Of a stretch of DNA of 64,000 nucleotides, positions 33,553 through 46,734 are shown one piece after another (the stretch's first letter is position 1; the number at the start of each line of letters is the position of its first letter). Under the pieces are notes generated by a model that ran no database searches, was not told the origin of the DNA, and worked only from the letters and a program-made list of their open reading frames with translations. The translations under genes and the position numbers were made by a program. Source of the DNA: Physcomitrium patens (taxonomy: Eukaryota; Streptophyta; Bryopsida; Funariales; Funariaceae); assembly GCF_000002425.4 (NCBI RefSeq), contig NC_037269.1:5264784-5328783 (forward strand), read 5' to 3'.

Positions 33553-34235
33553 CAAGGTTGGAGAAGGAGGCCGAGCAATACCCAAACACGTTTTTGAGGT
33601 TATCGTCTATTTGGTAATTCCAATCTTTTTCAAAAATTTTATGCTTGTTTTTAACTTAGTTTTTAAGAAGTGTGCAATATTTGAATTAAGATTTATGGTT
33701 CATTCATTAATTATTGAGGCTTAAATTTATTATAGAAATTATTAGGATTTGATTAGGATTTGATTTAGGATTAGGATTTAGGATTTGATTAGGATTTGAT
33801 TTAAGATTAGGATTTGGTTAGGGTTTGATTTAGGATTTAGGATTAGGATTAAGATTTGGTTAGGATTTGGTTTACGTTTTAGGATTTGATTAGGATTTGA
33901 TTTAGGATTTAGGATTTTATTTGAGTTTATTTAAGATATAAGATTTAGTTAGTTTTTGGCCTAAAATTTGAATGAAGTAAGTTTTCAACTAGGATTATAT
34001 TAAGATTGAATTGAGATATATTTGAGATATGTTTGTAATCATTCTAATATTTCTTTAAGATTTTTTATTGTTTCTTTGGAATTCCTTTGAAGTTTCTCTG
34101 AATTTGATTAAAGCTTATTTAACATTGTTAGTGTTCTATTAGAGTTAGATATTTGTTGTTGCAATTTCTATTCTACCTTCTATAACGAGGTGACTAGAGC
34201 ATTCTCAAGTAAGACTTCATGTATTACAATACTGT

Positions 34236-36900
34236 TTTAAATCTCCAACTGAAGCTCATGTTTTATTTGTAAAGAAAAAAAAAATGGATCCTTCTTGATA
34301 TGTGTTGATTATCAAAGACTTAACAAGATCACCATCAAGAATGAGTATCTTCTACTTTTGATTTCAAGACTTATTGATCAATTAAATTAAGTAAAAATCT
34401 ATACAAAAATAGATGTATAAAGAGCATATAACTTGGTGAGCATCAAAGAAGGAGGTGAATGGAAGACTACTTTTCAAACAAGGTATGGATATTTTGAATA
34501 TAATGTCATGCCTTTTAGAGTCACAAATACACTAGCTACTTTTCAACATGTAATGAATGATGTATTTCATGAATTTTTTGATGATTTTATTGTGTATTAT
34601 TTGGATGACATTTTAATCTATTCTAAGAACAGAGAAGAACATAAAGTTCATATTTGTCTTATTTTATAAAAACTAAGAGATCTAAGATTATATGTAAAGA
34701 TAGAAAAGTATATATTCTACAATATTTAAGTTGACTTTTTAGGATACATTATTTTCAATGAAGGCCTTATGATGGATCCAAAGAAAGTCCAAACTATCAT
34801 AGATTACAAGATTCCAAGAACAATAAGAGATGTGCAATGTTTTTTGGGCTTTGCTAATTATTACCAAATCTTCATCAAGAACTTTTTTTAAGTTGCAACT
34901 CCACTTACACGTTTGACTTGTAAAAACAAACTTCATATTTTGACTTACAAAAAGAAGCCAAAGCATCGTTTATCACTTTAAAGAAGGAATTTACTTTTGT
35001 ACCAACTTTATATTGTGTTGACTTATCAAAATTATTTTTTATGGAAACAAATATATCAGAATTTGCTTTGAATGTAATATTATCACAAATAGAAATAAAT
35101 AAAAAATTCAATCTAATAGCTTTTTATTTTAAGAAATTTTCATTAGCTAAGATTAATTATGAAATCCATGACAAAGAACTTCTTACAATTATGGATGCAT
35201 TACAAGAATCACATCATTATTTAGAAAATGCTTCAAATTTAGTCACAATATATATAGATCACAAGAACCTCAAGTATTTCATGTTGATTCATATTTTGAA
35301 TTGTTGCCAAGCTTGTTGGAGCATGTCATTATCAAGATTTGATTTTAAGATCACTTTTTGACTTGAAAAATAATAAGATTTATCAGATGTTCTTTCTAGA
35401 TGCTCTTATCTTGCACCAAAAGAAAGAAATGTATCTTTTGATCAACAAAAAATAATCCTCTTCAAGCCAAAGCATTTTCATCTTTGAGCAATGAAATCAC
35501 CATTGATTGTTGATTTAACCTTTGTCAAATAAATTCAATTAAATTTATCTTCCGATCTTCTTATTCATGATATCGAAAATATTTTTATTTAAGTCTCATG
35601 ATATTTCAAAGTGTGAGTTCAAAAACAACCTATTCTATTTTAAAGGACGTCTATATGTTTTAGAAGGAAAAGCATATTTATGTAATCTTCAAATACATCA
35701 TGACTTTTTAATAGTAGGACATTTTGGATTCAACAAGACTTTAGAGCTTATATCTAAAGATTTTTGATAGTTTCAGATGTAAAAGCTAGTAAAAGACTTT
35801 GTTTAGTCATGTGATATTTGTTCAAGATCAAAAACTCCTTGTCATTAATCCTATGGATTTTTCCAACCATTATCTATACCCAAATAATCATGGTCTTCTA
35901 TTTTAATGGATTTTATTATAGATCTTCTAAGTTCAAGTTCATATGACTCCATATTTGTAATTATAGATTGCTTCACGAAAATGGCATATTTTGTACTATA
36001 TACAAAATCTATTTGAGGTAAAGAAATAGTTAAGCTTTTTATTGATAATATTTATTGCTATTATGGATTGCCAAAGGATATTATATCAAAAATGGAGACT
36101 TAATTTGTATTAAGATTTTAGAGAACCATATTTAAGATTCTAAAGGTAGATATAAAGCTCTCTTTAATTTTTTATCCTCAAACTGATAAACAAATACAAT
36201 GGGTGAATCAAGTTTTGGAGTAGTATTTGAGGTGTACCATCAACTATCATGAAGATGATTAGATAACTCTTTGGTCATTTGTAAAGTTTGTATATAATAA
36301 TTTGATACATTTTTCTACTCAATAAATATATATATATATATATATATAATTATGGTTATCATCTGTGACTTGATACTTTTGACTTTTAAAAAGTTGATAA
36401 TCTTATAGCAAAAGATATAGCTACTTGTTTGTTAGAGCTATATACAAAAATAAAGACTCAATTAAAAGAAGCTTAAAAATAAGAAAAGACTAACATAGAT
36501 GCTTATTGTAAGGAGCAAGTACAATTCAATGTAGGTGATAAGGTATGGTTACTTTATTGCAATATCAAGACTACTTGTCCTTGTCACAAGTTAGACTATT
36601 ATAGGCTTAGACCTTTTTCTATTTGTGAACAAATCAATCTTGTTACTTATTGATTATATCTACTAGAGTCTATGAAGATCCATCTTGTATTTTACGTATT
36701 TCTTCTTGAGCCATATAAGATAATAAATATCTCAAAAAGAAGACAAATGCCACCTCATCTTATAGAAGTGGATAATAATCAAGAGTTCGACATAGAAGAA
36801 GTCTTAGATTCAAGGCAGTATCAAAATAAGTTGAAATATCTTGTTCATTGGCAAAGAATCTTACAAATACAATAAAGAAGGTTGAAGCCTTTCATAGATG
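34236..36900 (+). pseudogene. Z pol, 3' part: RT, RNase H, integrase, chromodomain
   Basis: Resumes Z's RT after repeat R. RT: SIKEGGEWKTTFQTRYGYFEYN (34440), catalytic YLDD (about 34599), then GYIIFNEGLM near 34750. RNase H: METNISEFALNVILSQ (35041) and DHKNLKYFML (35260). Integrase: zinc region and core (35560-36300; HDFLIVGHFGFNKTLEL readable). Chromodomain segment 36740-36870: FDIEEVLDSRQYQNKLKYLV, HWQ, then truncated by a small deletion. A TA run (36327-36348) sits in the integrase. Numerous stops. Only about 90 bases separate the end of pol from the 3' LTR, so Z lacks the 3' region holding the antisense frame. Confidence 0.8.
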
Positions 36901-36989
36901 ACATCTATCAAAATGTAGATGAAGAATTGCAAAGATCCATGAAAGATGATGACTCTTTTTATAAAACTTGTCCCTAGAAGGGAAGATAA

Positions 36990-37539
36990 TTTCATGGATA
37001 TATACATTTATTCAAATAGTTACTTATATGATTAGATAGAAATAGATAAATATAGATTAATTTTATAAAGTCTTCTAAAGAAGCTTCCTAGAGGCTTTAT
37101 AGATACAATTTTGACTTTAGATATATTTACAAGTTAGAAACTTGGCCAATACGTTAACCATATGTTGGTAACTTGTAGAACAAATTAACTCCGTATTGTA
37201 CCTTGTGAGACAAGCTAATTATGTAATGCATACATGGATAACTTTTCATGCAAGTTAAGACATATGGCTAACAAAGTCAACACATATTAGAGGTCTTATA
37301 GAATATTACCACGTAGCTCCTAGTTAGAGAATATATATGGAAGCCAGAGTGAAGCCTTCTTTACTCTTGTCAATCTCTTTTTAGTCCTTAGTCTTATTTC
37401 AAGACTTTCTAGTCTTCTTGTTTTTGGCAATAGCGATTCTAGTTCAATATTATATCATCTTAGTGTGACTTTCTAATTCTTTTCAATGATATAAGAGTGT
37501 GTTAAGGATTTTCTTTCTTTAAGATTCATATCCTAGATA
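36990..37539 (+). repeat. Z 3' LTR
   Basis: 550 bases, TTTCATGGATATATAC (TGTCACGG decayed)..TCCTAGATA. Contains TTTACTCTTGTCAATC at the predicted start site. Followed by the duplication ATAAT and W's RT in reverse orientation. Confidence 0.8.
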
Positions 37540-37544
37540 ATAAT

Positions 37545-38960
37545 GTGAAAAACATATTTTTTAAAATTTGGCATATAATCTTGTATGTCTAAGTTTTTGT
37601 AATATATAATGAACATAAACTTTATACTCTTTTATATTCTTAGAATTGATTAAGATGTTATCTAAATAATAGATGATAAAATCATCAAGAAACTCAAAAA
37701 AGATATTATTCACTAGATTTTGAAAAGCAAGTAGTACATTTGTGAGTCCAAAAGGCATCACATTATATTAAAAATATCTATATTTGATTTAAAATGTAGT
37801 TTTTTATTTATTACCTTCTTAAATACATACAAGATTGTATGTTCTTTGTAGATCTATTTTTGTATAGATCTTTGCATGATTTCATTGATCAAAAAGTCTT
37901 GAAATCAAAGATAGAGGATACTTATTTTTGATGGTGATGTTTTAGAATCTTCAATAGTCTACACACATCTACAAAGATCTATTTTTTCTTTATAAATAAG
38001 ATAGGAGTCCCAAATAGAGATTAAAAATGACGTATAAAATTCTTAGCCAACTTCTCATCAATGTACTCCTTGAGTATAGCCAACTTATTTTATGATCGGC
38101 TTTAGATTGGTCCAAATAGTGGTTTAGCTTCTTCTTGAAGATTGATGGAACAATCATAAGGATAATACCTTAGAAGAATATCTGTATTTTTTTTATAATA
38201 TCATAAAAATCTTGATATTAGCTAGGAATATTACTTGATATCTTTCTACCATCAAAAATAGGCATGGCGTATATAGTAAATAATGACCTTTCTTTTGCAG
38301 CATGCATGAAAGCTCTTATACTTACTAATAAAGATTTGGATATATTAGACTTATGTGTTTTTACTTGACTAATAAGATTTTAGATTAAAATATCAAAAAA
38401 ATTAAGGTTATAAAAAATCTAATCTATTGAAGATTATATTTTTCTAACCAAGATAATTCTAAAATAATTGGATTAGATAGAGATCTTATTATATTAAATA
38501 TTACTATGCTATTATGATCTTTAATTGCTACATCTAAAAAGAACAGTTTTATGGATAATATCTCTAAAAGATAGCAAACAACCATCTATGACTTCTACAT
38601 GTACAGGTTTAATTTTTTTGACCTATAATATTTCTTATTTTTTGACCTATAATATTTCTTATTTTTTGACAAAAACTTTGACTATAAAAGAAGTTGAGGC
38701 TTCTAAATCTAATAAAGCTAAGACTTTGTGATGTTTTGGTCCTAAATAAACTTCTATTGTAAAATAAGGTGAGGGATTTGAAGAAAGAATATGATCTTTG
38801 CTAGAAATTACGTATGATTCTAGCTGTAGAATTCTTATTGTAGCTAAAAAAACTTATTTTTTAACACACCATCTTTTTTGGCAACCATGCTTTTTATTTA
38901 GTAGTTGTATTATTTCTTCAGACAATATTGAAGAATGTATTTAGCTTCTCTACAATATAA
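37545..38960 (-). pseudogene. W pol, 5' part: protease and RT up to the Z insertion
   Basis: Minus strand from 38960 down: protease (about 38900-38450; active-site loop decayed to LDLEAS near 38700), linker, then RT: FGLTNVLLAFQNLVNNIF and YLDN, the YLDD active site with Asp to Asn (about 37670), LQKLRHTRLYAKF. Cut at 37545 in the HTTQ codons by Z; continues at 17436. Confidence 0.8.
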
Positions 38961-38969
38961 GCATAAGCC

Positions 38970-39895
38970 CTGTTGACATCATCAAGTCTTTTCTTAATCT
39001 GTGAGGGATTTAAAATGTATCATATCAATATGCATTGATTTTGGCCTTGATGAATGAATTTTTGAAAATTTGAGAGCTACCATCATTGTTTGATTTATTC
39101 ATCCTTAGTCAAGTTTTTGTTTTAGGCATCTTTCAAATAATCAATTATTGTATGCAATAGCTTAAGCAATAAATTATTTCAAAGATTCTAACTTTGATAT
39201 TATCAATAATAAATCTTTAACTCTATCCTTCAATTCATATTGAAATTGACTAATAAGAGCTTTGTGATTTCTATCTATATCACAAACAAGCTTTTGGAAT
39301 TTAGCAATACATATGATGGCTGACCATGATCTTTGGCGTAAAGATAAGAACTTGGTCTCTACTACTCTTTTTGTAAATGTAGCTATAAATACTTCTAAGA
39401 ATGAATTCAAATCATAAAGGAGTTATAAATCCTTTTCCATTGAAGATGCAAATCAAAAGAAAGCACTTCTTGAGAGAAATGCACCTATAAATCCAACTGA
39501 AGTAAATCCATTGAGGTATTCAAAGAGATGCAATCTTAAATAGATCTTGAGTTGTTGCAAAAACCCTCAAAATATTGATCTTATTCCATCAAACTTCTCA
39601 TGCATACTAATCTTTGTCTCTATTATACTTGTATAAGTAAAATTCCTTGGATTTGGTCATGAGGTCGATCTACTTGCTTCCTTCAATTGTACAATTTCTT
39701 ATCACAGACTCTGAACTTTTTCAATAGGCATAGGAATAGTACCTCTATGATTTTTTATTGAGAATATGTGAGATTTCTACTCTTAGAGTGTTGACAAGCT
39801 CATGAAGATTTACTGTAGTTGCAAATCTATGCTCATTTTTATTAAGAGTATCATCCATAATCTTTTCTTTTATAGACAATTCAAACGAATTCAAA
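38970..39895 (-). pseudogene. W gag
   Basis: Minus-strand gag. The best readable part is 39410-39174 (MNSFLEVFIATFTKRVVETK, then RQRSWSAIICIAKF), very close to V's gag segment at 52086-52322. The knuckle region near 38970-38990 is degraded. The N-terminal end runs to about 39895 next to the leader. Confidence 0.75.
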
Positions 39896-39940
39896 AAGTT
39901 TAATAAGATGAAGGTTGTAATATGCTATAGTTAAAATATT

Positions 39941-40486
39941 TGTATTATAGATATATATAAATAGATAGTTAGGACCATAGAAGTTTCTAAAATTGAGGTT
40001 ATGTTAGTGAAGCAGGTAAAATTTATCATTGAATATTTTAGAATGAATTTAGAGTAGTTATTTAGGTAAGGTCTACCATTGAATCTTATAGAAAAGGCTT
40101 AGGACGGTTATCTTAGTGGGGCCCTATTAGAACCTTCTAGTTAGAGTTTAAGGCAGTTATCTAAGTAAGATTTATTAACTAAAAATATTCTAAAAAGTCC
40201 ATGGTGGTAGAAGAAAGTATAAAAAGGACTAACCCGAGTCGTTTGGGACATTTGGTCAAATATGGCTTAGGACCCTTATTCTTAATACAATTGAATTTTG
40301 TATCTTCTTATTTTGTTCTTTACTGCTCTAATTTTGATTACTCAATTTTGTCTTCTGTGTACTATTTTTTTTAGTTCTATTTAATTTTGTACTAGTCTAG
40401 TTTATCCTACCTTGTGATGAAGTTTTATGTTGCTATAGATCAGAAGGATCTTCGATACTTTAGATAGACCGGTCTTATTTTATTGA
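39941..40486 (+). repeat. G2 5' LTR
   Basis: Aligns to 46735-47231 (AGATAGTTAGGACCATAGAAG versus AGATAGTCAAAACCATAGAAG, and the TCAGAAGGATCTTCGATA end block). Divergence is moderate, so the element is old. Confidence 0.65.
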
Positions 40487-40599
40487 TATTAAATTAAGTA
40501 TTAGACTATTTTTTTGATAGTGTGTCAATAGTCATCATCTAATCTAAGATTAATTGTTGTGATCTTATTGGACATTGTATTTAGGCTACTATAAGCTAC

Positions 40600-41560
40600 T
40601 CTTAAAAAATCAATTAAGAGGTGAAAAGGCATTATAATAGTAGAATCCAACAAAGAAATTACAACATAGAAGATATGATGGAGCAATCTTAGATAGAGAT
40701 TCAAATACAATACTTCTTAGGTAAGATAGCTACTTTGTAAGGGCAAATAAAAGCCTTGAGAATAAAGGAGTGGACAAATATTAGGCTAAAATTGAGTAAG
40801 CCTAGTACATACTCTAAAACTTCAAGATAAGAAGATATATATGAATTGCTATTCAACATGCAATAATATCTCCAACTATTTGGAATAAATACCACTAATG
40901 GAATTATGTATATTGCTAACTATTTGAAAGATTCAGCAGTCATTTAGTAGCAACATCAAGTTCAAAATTATAGAACTCAAGATAGATTTTGTAATTGGAA
41001 GGAATTTGAGACCAATTTTAGGAATCAATTTCGGCCCATCGATGCGTAGTAGATAGCATGCAATCAATGGGAAAATCATATACAATCTAAGTCGATGCAA
41101 GATTATATTTGCTGATATAAGTCCCTATGTATCCAAATTTATAATATTTTGGAGGCGGAGATGATGGATCAATTCTTATGAGGTTTGAAAATTGAGGTCT
41201 AACAAGAAGTAGAAGGGATCCACAAACATTCGAAGAAGCAATTTGGATTGCAAAGAAGGTGGATGTTATTGATTTCAAAAATTATAGAATATGACCTATA
41301 GTACAAAGTCGTATGTTACTATCTAATATTATGGTACAACAACCAATGCAAATAGAGATTGATGTTCTACAAGCAACATTGATACTACAAAGACAAAAAA
41401 TATTAGTACAAAAAGAATTTTGCTTTTATTATTGGGAGCTAGGCCAGCACATTAGAGGTTGTCCAAAATATCAAAATTCAAGCACTATAAAAAAAAAAAA
41501 AGTTCACAATCTCAAAATTCATCAAATCAATAATAAAATATAGAAAAAAAATATGGTTCT
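40600..41560 (+). pseudogene. G2 gag
   Basis: Decayed gag. The 3' end is readable at 41313-41543 (MLLSNIMVQQPMQIEIDVLQ) and has a zinc-knuckle remnant CFYYWELGQHIRGC (first C-x2-C damaged to C-x2-Y; x4-H-x4-C preserved). Upstream, 40900-41290, only fragments (RFCNWKEFETNF; EEAIWIAKKVD-type) are visible. Confidence 0.6.
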
Positions 41561-41599
41561 TAATAAAGGCACCAAGGGCCTATACTAGGGATAGCTATT

Positions 41600-43350
41600 G
41601 TCTCTTAGAAAGAAATGGCATGGCCTTAGAAAACTATAAAAAGAATCAATTGGTACATCTAACAGGACTATTAAGAGGAAAATCATGTCAAGTACTTATA
41701 GATTGTAGCTCTACAAAAAATTACATCTCAATTAAAATTATCGATTGATTTTGAGTTAAAACTAAGGCAATCATAAAAGAAAGTATATACCTTGTAGATG
41801 ACTGAGAGAACATATTGACTGAGACATGTGAAGAAGAAATCTTAAAGTTAACTGACACCAACATCTTAAGAAAGAAGTTTAAGGTAACAAAGCTAAGATA
41901 TGTTGTTATCTTTGGTATGCCATGGCTAGAGATGAAAAATAAGTAAGTTGATTGGGTAGCAAAGACAATCTTTTTTAAAGTTGGTAGATACAAGGTTACT
42001 CTTCACACCTCCAAATGAAGTGAATAAAAAAGATAATCAGCAATCAAAGACTTATTTGTAGGAATAACTTTTATGAAAAAGAAAATACAACATAAGCATA
42101 TATGATGGTTTCAAATCTTGCATCAATAGTAGGAAAGATAGTCGAAGGAATAGAATGGGTAAATTAACTCATGTAAGAATATTGAGATGTCTTTCTAATT
42201 GACCTATCTAATGGCATGCCTCTTGATTGAGGTGCCCCCTTTCAAATAGAACTATTGCTTGGAGCGAAACAAAAAATCAATCAATTTATCACCTAGCACT
42301 AAAAGAGCTTGAAGAATTGTGGAAGTCATTAAATGAACTATTAGAAAAAGGCCTCATTCAAGAAAGCACATCACCATAGGGAGCATCTATAATCTTTCCA
42401 CTCAAGAAGGATAGTCGACTTTGACTTTGTATTGACTATCAAGGCCTCAACGAGCAGACTGATATAAACGCATATCTAATGTTATGCTCAGATGATCTTT
42501 TTAATCAACTTCAAGGTATAATTATCTTTAGTAAATTGGATCTTTAGAGCAACTATTGGCAAATACCTATTGTAAAAGAGGATGCAAAAAAGACAATATT
42601 TTGTACACACTATGGATATTTTAAATGGTTGATTTTACCTTTTGGCCTTACTAATGTTCCAACATCCTTCATGGATCACATAAACAAATTATTTTTCGAT
42701 CTTTTGAATAAGTATATAATTATTTTCATTAATGATATCCTTGTATATAATAAAATCTTTGAAGAGTATGAGCAATACTTATGAGAAATATTATGTCGAC
42801 TATAAGATAGTCGCTTCTATTGCAAGCAATCAAAATGTGAACTTTGGAAGTTGAAAGTTACTTTTTTGACATATATGGTGTCTTACAAAGGCATACATAT
42901 AGAGTAAGATAAGATAAAAGTGGTAGAAGATTGGCCAAATTCCAAAAAAGCTATTAAAGTCTGCTTATTTTTAGGCCTTATTGGATATTATTCTTATTTT
43001 GTTTGACAACTTTCACACATTATTGCCTCATTAACAAACCTATTGGAAAAAATGTGCTCCATTTGAATAGAAATTAGAGCAGCGAAGCACCTTTGATAGG
43101 TTGAAGGAGGCACTCATTACTGTTCCAACATTACAATCGTATGATTTCAATTTTTTTTATACTTTTGACATTGATACTTTTGACTTTGCTATTGGATTAG
43201 TCCTTCAACAAGACTTTAGTAGGAGCCTTCAACTTATAGCATATGAATTAGATAAGCTCAAAAGGACAAAGTTTAATTACTTTATACAAGATCAAAAGCA
43301 ATTAACAATTGTATACATCACAAAGGTGTAACAATACTATCTGTTAGAGA
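41600..43350 (+). pseudogene. G2 protease, RT and RNase H
   Basis: Protease: LRGKSCQVLIDCSSTKNYIS near 41690 (active-site DSG changed to DCSS). RT: ELLEKGLIQEST region (42350), FRLCIDYQGLNEQT-like near 42430, PFGLTNVPTSFMDHINKLFF (42640), catalytic FIND from FIDD (about 42735). RNase H: KEALITVPTLQSYDFNFFYT (43101) with FTFDIDTFDFAIG and AYELDKLKRTKFNY. Stops and shifts throughout. Confidence 0.7.
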
Positions 43351-43499
43351 AGTCAATAGTTATTCAAACTAACCATTGATCCTTGCTATAAAATTTGTAT
43401 ATGAAAAATATGAATCACGATATTATTATTGAAAATAATACTTATAGCTTTTGAATATCTAGCTTGAATACAAGCAAGGGTGATAACATATTATACCAA

Positions 43500-44081
43500 A
43501 TAACTTATTATGGAAACCAAACTTGAAGGACTAATTGAAAGACAAGGCAAAAGTTGATACCATTAACAATGTCATTTCAAATCTAATCAAAGAGGCAAAA
43601 TAGAAGGAAGCTACACATTGAGATGCTTATTTGAAGATGGCTAACGATCAGTTGAAGGTGGACAATATATAGCATCAATATTATAGTCTTAAAGATGGCT
43701 TGCTCTATTTCAAGAGGTAAATTTTGTATAATTCACAATGCTATATTTTGGATGTGCATACTTTAAGAAAGACATGATATTTCAATATCTAGATATTTGA
43801 GACAAGAAAAGACTCTAAAATAGAATTCAAGGATATGATTTTGGATAAGTTTGAATTATGATGTTTGAGTTTTTGTATACTCTTGTAAGTAATATCAATA
43901 TAATAAAGCATACAATGCAATGACTTCCAAACTATTGCAGCCAATTCTACTACTTATGGCATGTTGGGAGTACGTGACTATAGATCTCATTACGTATTTT
44001 TTATAGACGCCTCATAATCATATCATAATTGTCATCTTTAAGGATCAACTCTTGAAGCAATTTCATTTGGATGCAATACGC
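43500..44081 (+). pseudogene. G2 integrase, N-terminal part
   Basis: Zinc-domain and start of core are decayed but the WEYVTIDLIT segment (about 43970) corresponds to the start of the catalytic core. It breaks at repeat R copy b, resuming at 45710. Confidence 0.5.
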
Positions 44082-45709
44082 TATCATATTATAACACCAC
44101 TATATAGTAAAAGATAATAATATAGATCTTATTATAAAAGAGCCAAATTAAAAGATAGAATAAAAAAATATAGATAAAAGATAAGAAGGTAGTAAATTTT
44201 TTAATAGTAATGCTATCTTTTTAAAATAGTGACTTCTACTTATTTTATAGGGCCATAAATAAGAAAAAATAAGGTAGTCTAAAATAATAAAAGAAATAGG
44301 CATATGTAGGAAGAAATTAGGAGTTGATTTTAGCAGAATTTAATTCAAAAGAGACAAAAATTGATAGCCAAAGAAGACCGGTTACTAACCAAGATCGAAA
44401 TCAAACTCTAAGGCACAAAGACAAGCCGCGGTGATGATTTTGGAATTCTTTTGTTGATAAGAAAGTGAGATTTAAGAAGAGACTTGATAGGATTTCTATA
44501 GGCACTCATTTTGAAGGATTTGAGTGAATAATGATCTTATAAGAGCTTTGCAAAGTCAATGTTGTTTTTAGTGACTGTAGTTTTTAGAAAATTAAATAGG
44601 ATTGAAATTTTGGACAATTTCATGAATTTGATAATAGATCTATAAGTGAATTTTTTTGGATTTTTGGATATGATTGTGCTTGATGTATGTTATAAATTTA
44701 GGTTTGATCAAATAATTAGATTGAAAATCATGAAGGTTTTGTAGATTATAGTTTCAAAATTCAAGGTTTTGAAAACTAGTGAGATTTTGTTAGATATCTA
44801 TCAATCTACTAGTTAGATTGAAGCAAAAAAATTTACAAAAGTAGTCAGCTTAATTTCTAATAAGTGTGTAAAATTTGAGAGCAAAGTAATGGTTCAATCA
44901 GGAGTAATTGGCTTTGGAAGATTGGCATCAAGGTTGAAGGAGGTCGGCCGATACTAGGCATATTTTTGAGGTTATCTTCTATTTTGTAATTCCAATTATT
45001 ATTATTCTTATTATTATTATTATTATTATTTTGTACTTATTTTTAATTTAATTAATAAAGAATGTACAAAATTTGAGTTGAAATCAATGGTTCAAACATT
45101 AATTATTGAATTTCAAAATTTGCTATGAGGTTGTTAGAAATTTGTTTGAGATTTAAAAAACTAATTAGGGTTTGGTTAAGATTAGGACTTGGTTAGGAAT
45201 CAAGATTTAATTAGGGTTAGGTTTTTTTTAGGATTAGGATTTAGTTTGGTTTATAATTAGTTTAGATTTCTTTAGGATTTTTTTACAATTCTTTAGAATT
45301 TCTTTAATATTTCTTTAAGATTCTTTAGAATTTTTTAGGATTTTTTTAAGAATATTCAAGATTTCTTTAGAAAATCTTTAAGGTTCTTTAGGTTTTTTTA
45401 GGATTTTTGTAGGATTTCTTAAGGATTCTTTTTTAATTATTTGAAGATTCTTTTGAATTTCTTTAGAATTTTTTAAAGATTTTTTAGATTTCTTTAGGAT
45501 ATTCTTATATTTTTTTAATAATTTATTTCAAAAATAAAATAAAATAATAATAATTCAACTTAATTGATGCTTGATTATGTTTATTAAGCTTCTTTAGTAA
45601 TTTATATATGATTTTATTAAAGTGGTTAGAACTTGATGTTGCAAATTCTTTTTATCTTTGACAACCAAGTGTTTAACACATTTTTAAGCAAGACTTTTAG
45701 TAATATGAA
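44082..45709 (+). repeat. Repeat R, copy b (uninterrupted, 1.63 kb)
   Basis: TATCATATTATAACACC..GTAATATGAA. The only copy without an insertion; it shows the empty X target (GGCATCAAGGTTG, about 44925-44940). Contains a TTATTATTA run (44997-45031) and a long degenerate TTTAGGATTT tract (45140-45530). No ORF. Probable duplication TACGC (44077-44081)/AACAC (45710-45714), imperfect. Confidence 0.7.
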
Positions 45710-46690
45710 AACACTTGGATATTTATTCTCCAATGCTTATATAAGTCTTTTTTAATATCAATTTTCATCACTATAGATTACATTGTGTTATTATTTTAGA
45801 TCAAGATCCATACTTCAAGAGAAGTTTTTGGTAAGCATTGTTTAAGCTACTAGACATATGACTTGTCATATCTTTAGTCTTCTATTTTCAAATAAATGGA
45901 CAAATAGAGCATGCATATTGGACCTTAGAAGACATGCTCCAAGTATTTGTAGTGATTCATTATAATGATTGGAATGAGTACTTGATGTTCCTGAAGTTTG
46001 CTTACAATGATAGTATTCAAATAAGTATCAGTCATTCACCATTTTTTCTTAACACTAATCAATATTCAATTATGCCAGCAACTTTCTATCATCTCTTTGA
46101 CACTAATAACTCGACAACAAAGGAATTTATACAATGACTTACAACAACCTTACAAGAGGCATGATACTATCTTCTTATCCCACAAAATTAACAGAAATAG
46201 TATGCAGATAACCACCGATAATATAAGATCTTTCAAAAGATGATTAAGTATTATTCTCTATTGCCAACTTGCTACTTGGTATACGAAGCCAAATTCCTAA
46301 ACTAACACCTCAAAGGCTTAGAGCTTTCTATATTTCTATAGTAATTTTTGATCTCGTATACTGCTTCAAGCTTCAGTTACATATTTGGATCTATCTAATC
46401 TTTAATGTTTTGCAATTGAAGGAATTTTATACCAAGCTTAAGTACTTTTTGGATCGACGCCAACTACTTTTATTATTAGATGTAGCTGATGACCAACAAG
46501 AATATGAAATAGATAACAGTTTGAAGCATCGCTACGTTTATTATGGTAGTAGACGTCCATAATTTTAGTACAAAGTTCTTTAGAAAGGTTATCATATGTA
46601 TAATATAATGTGAAAACCTATACAAAACCTCATCCATTACCAAGAGACAATTTGGACATACTATGAGAAGCAAAATAAAGATGTTCCGCA
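45710..46690 (+). pseudogene. G2 integrase core and chromodomain-like C-terminus
   Basis: Integrase core continues (DQDPYFK near 45790; LQVFVVIHYNDWNEYLMFLK from 45934; FAYNDSIQISISHSPFFLNT). The C-terminal region at 46440-46650 reads YEIDNSLKHRYVYYGSRRP, then QYKVL..GYH and later QETIWTYYEKQNKDVPH, a chromodomain-like layout (RYxxxG..QYKVLWKGY..WEP). Shifts and stops are present. Confidence 0.65.
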
Positions 46691-46734
46691 TTAGTGGAGG
46701 GAAATTAATTATAAGAGGGTATAAATAAGATATT

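Larger units (their letters stand above)
19953..34230 (+). repeat. Repeat R, copy a (split by the X/Y composite)
   Basis: Two halves, 19953-20802 and 33553-34230, together about 1.52 kb, non-coding. They match copy b (44082-45709) along their length: TATTATAACA start, AAGATAATAATATAGATCTTATTATA, the GGCCGATTA(T/C)..AACC block, GATTGGCATCAAGGTTG, a TTTAGGATTT-type tract, and AAGCAAGACTT near the end. It lies in Z's RT with a probable duplication GCCAT (19948-19952)/ACTGT (34231-34235), explained by transitions. Starts with TG but does not end in CA, so it may be a solo LTR with a decayed end or a non-autonomous element; the ends are weakly inverted (ATTATAACATGA versus ATTGTAATACATGA). Confidence 0.7.
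17442..37539 (+). mobile_element. Retroelement Z and its nested contents (20.1 kb)
   Basis: Chromodomain Ty3/gypsy element in plus orientation inserted into W's RT. 5' LTR 17442-17989, 3' LTR 36990-37539. Its pol is interrupted by repeat R (19953-34230), which in turn contains the X/Y composite (20803-33552). Z without insertions is about 5.8 kb. TSD ATAGT/ATAAT. Confidence 0.85.
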
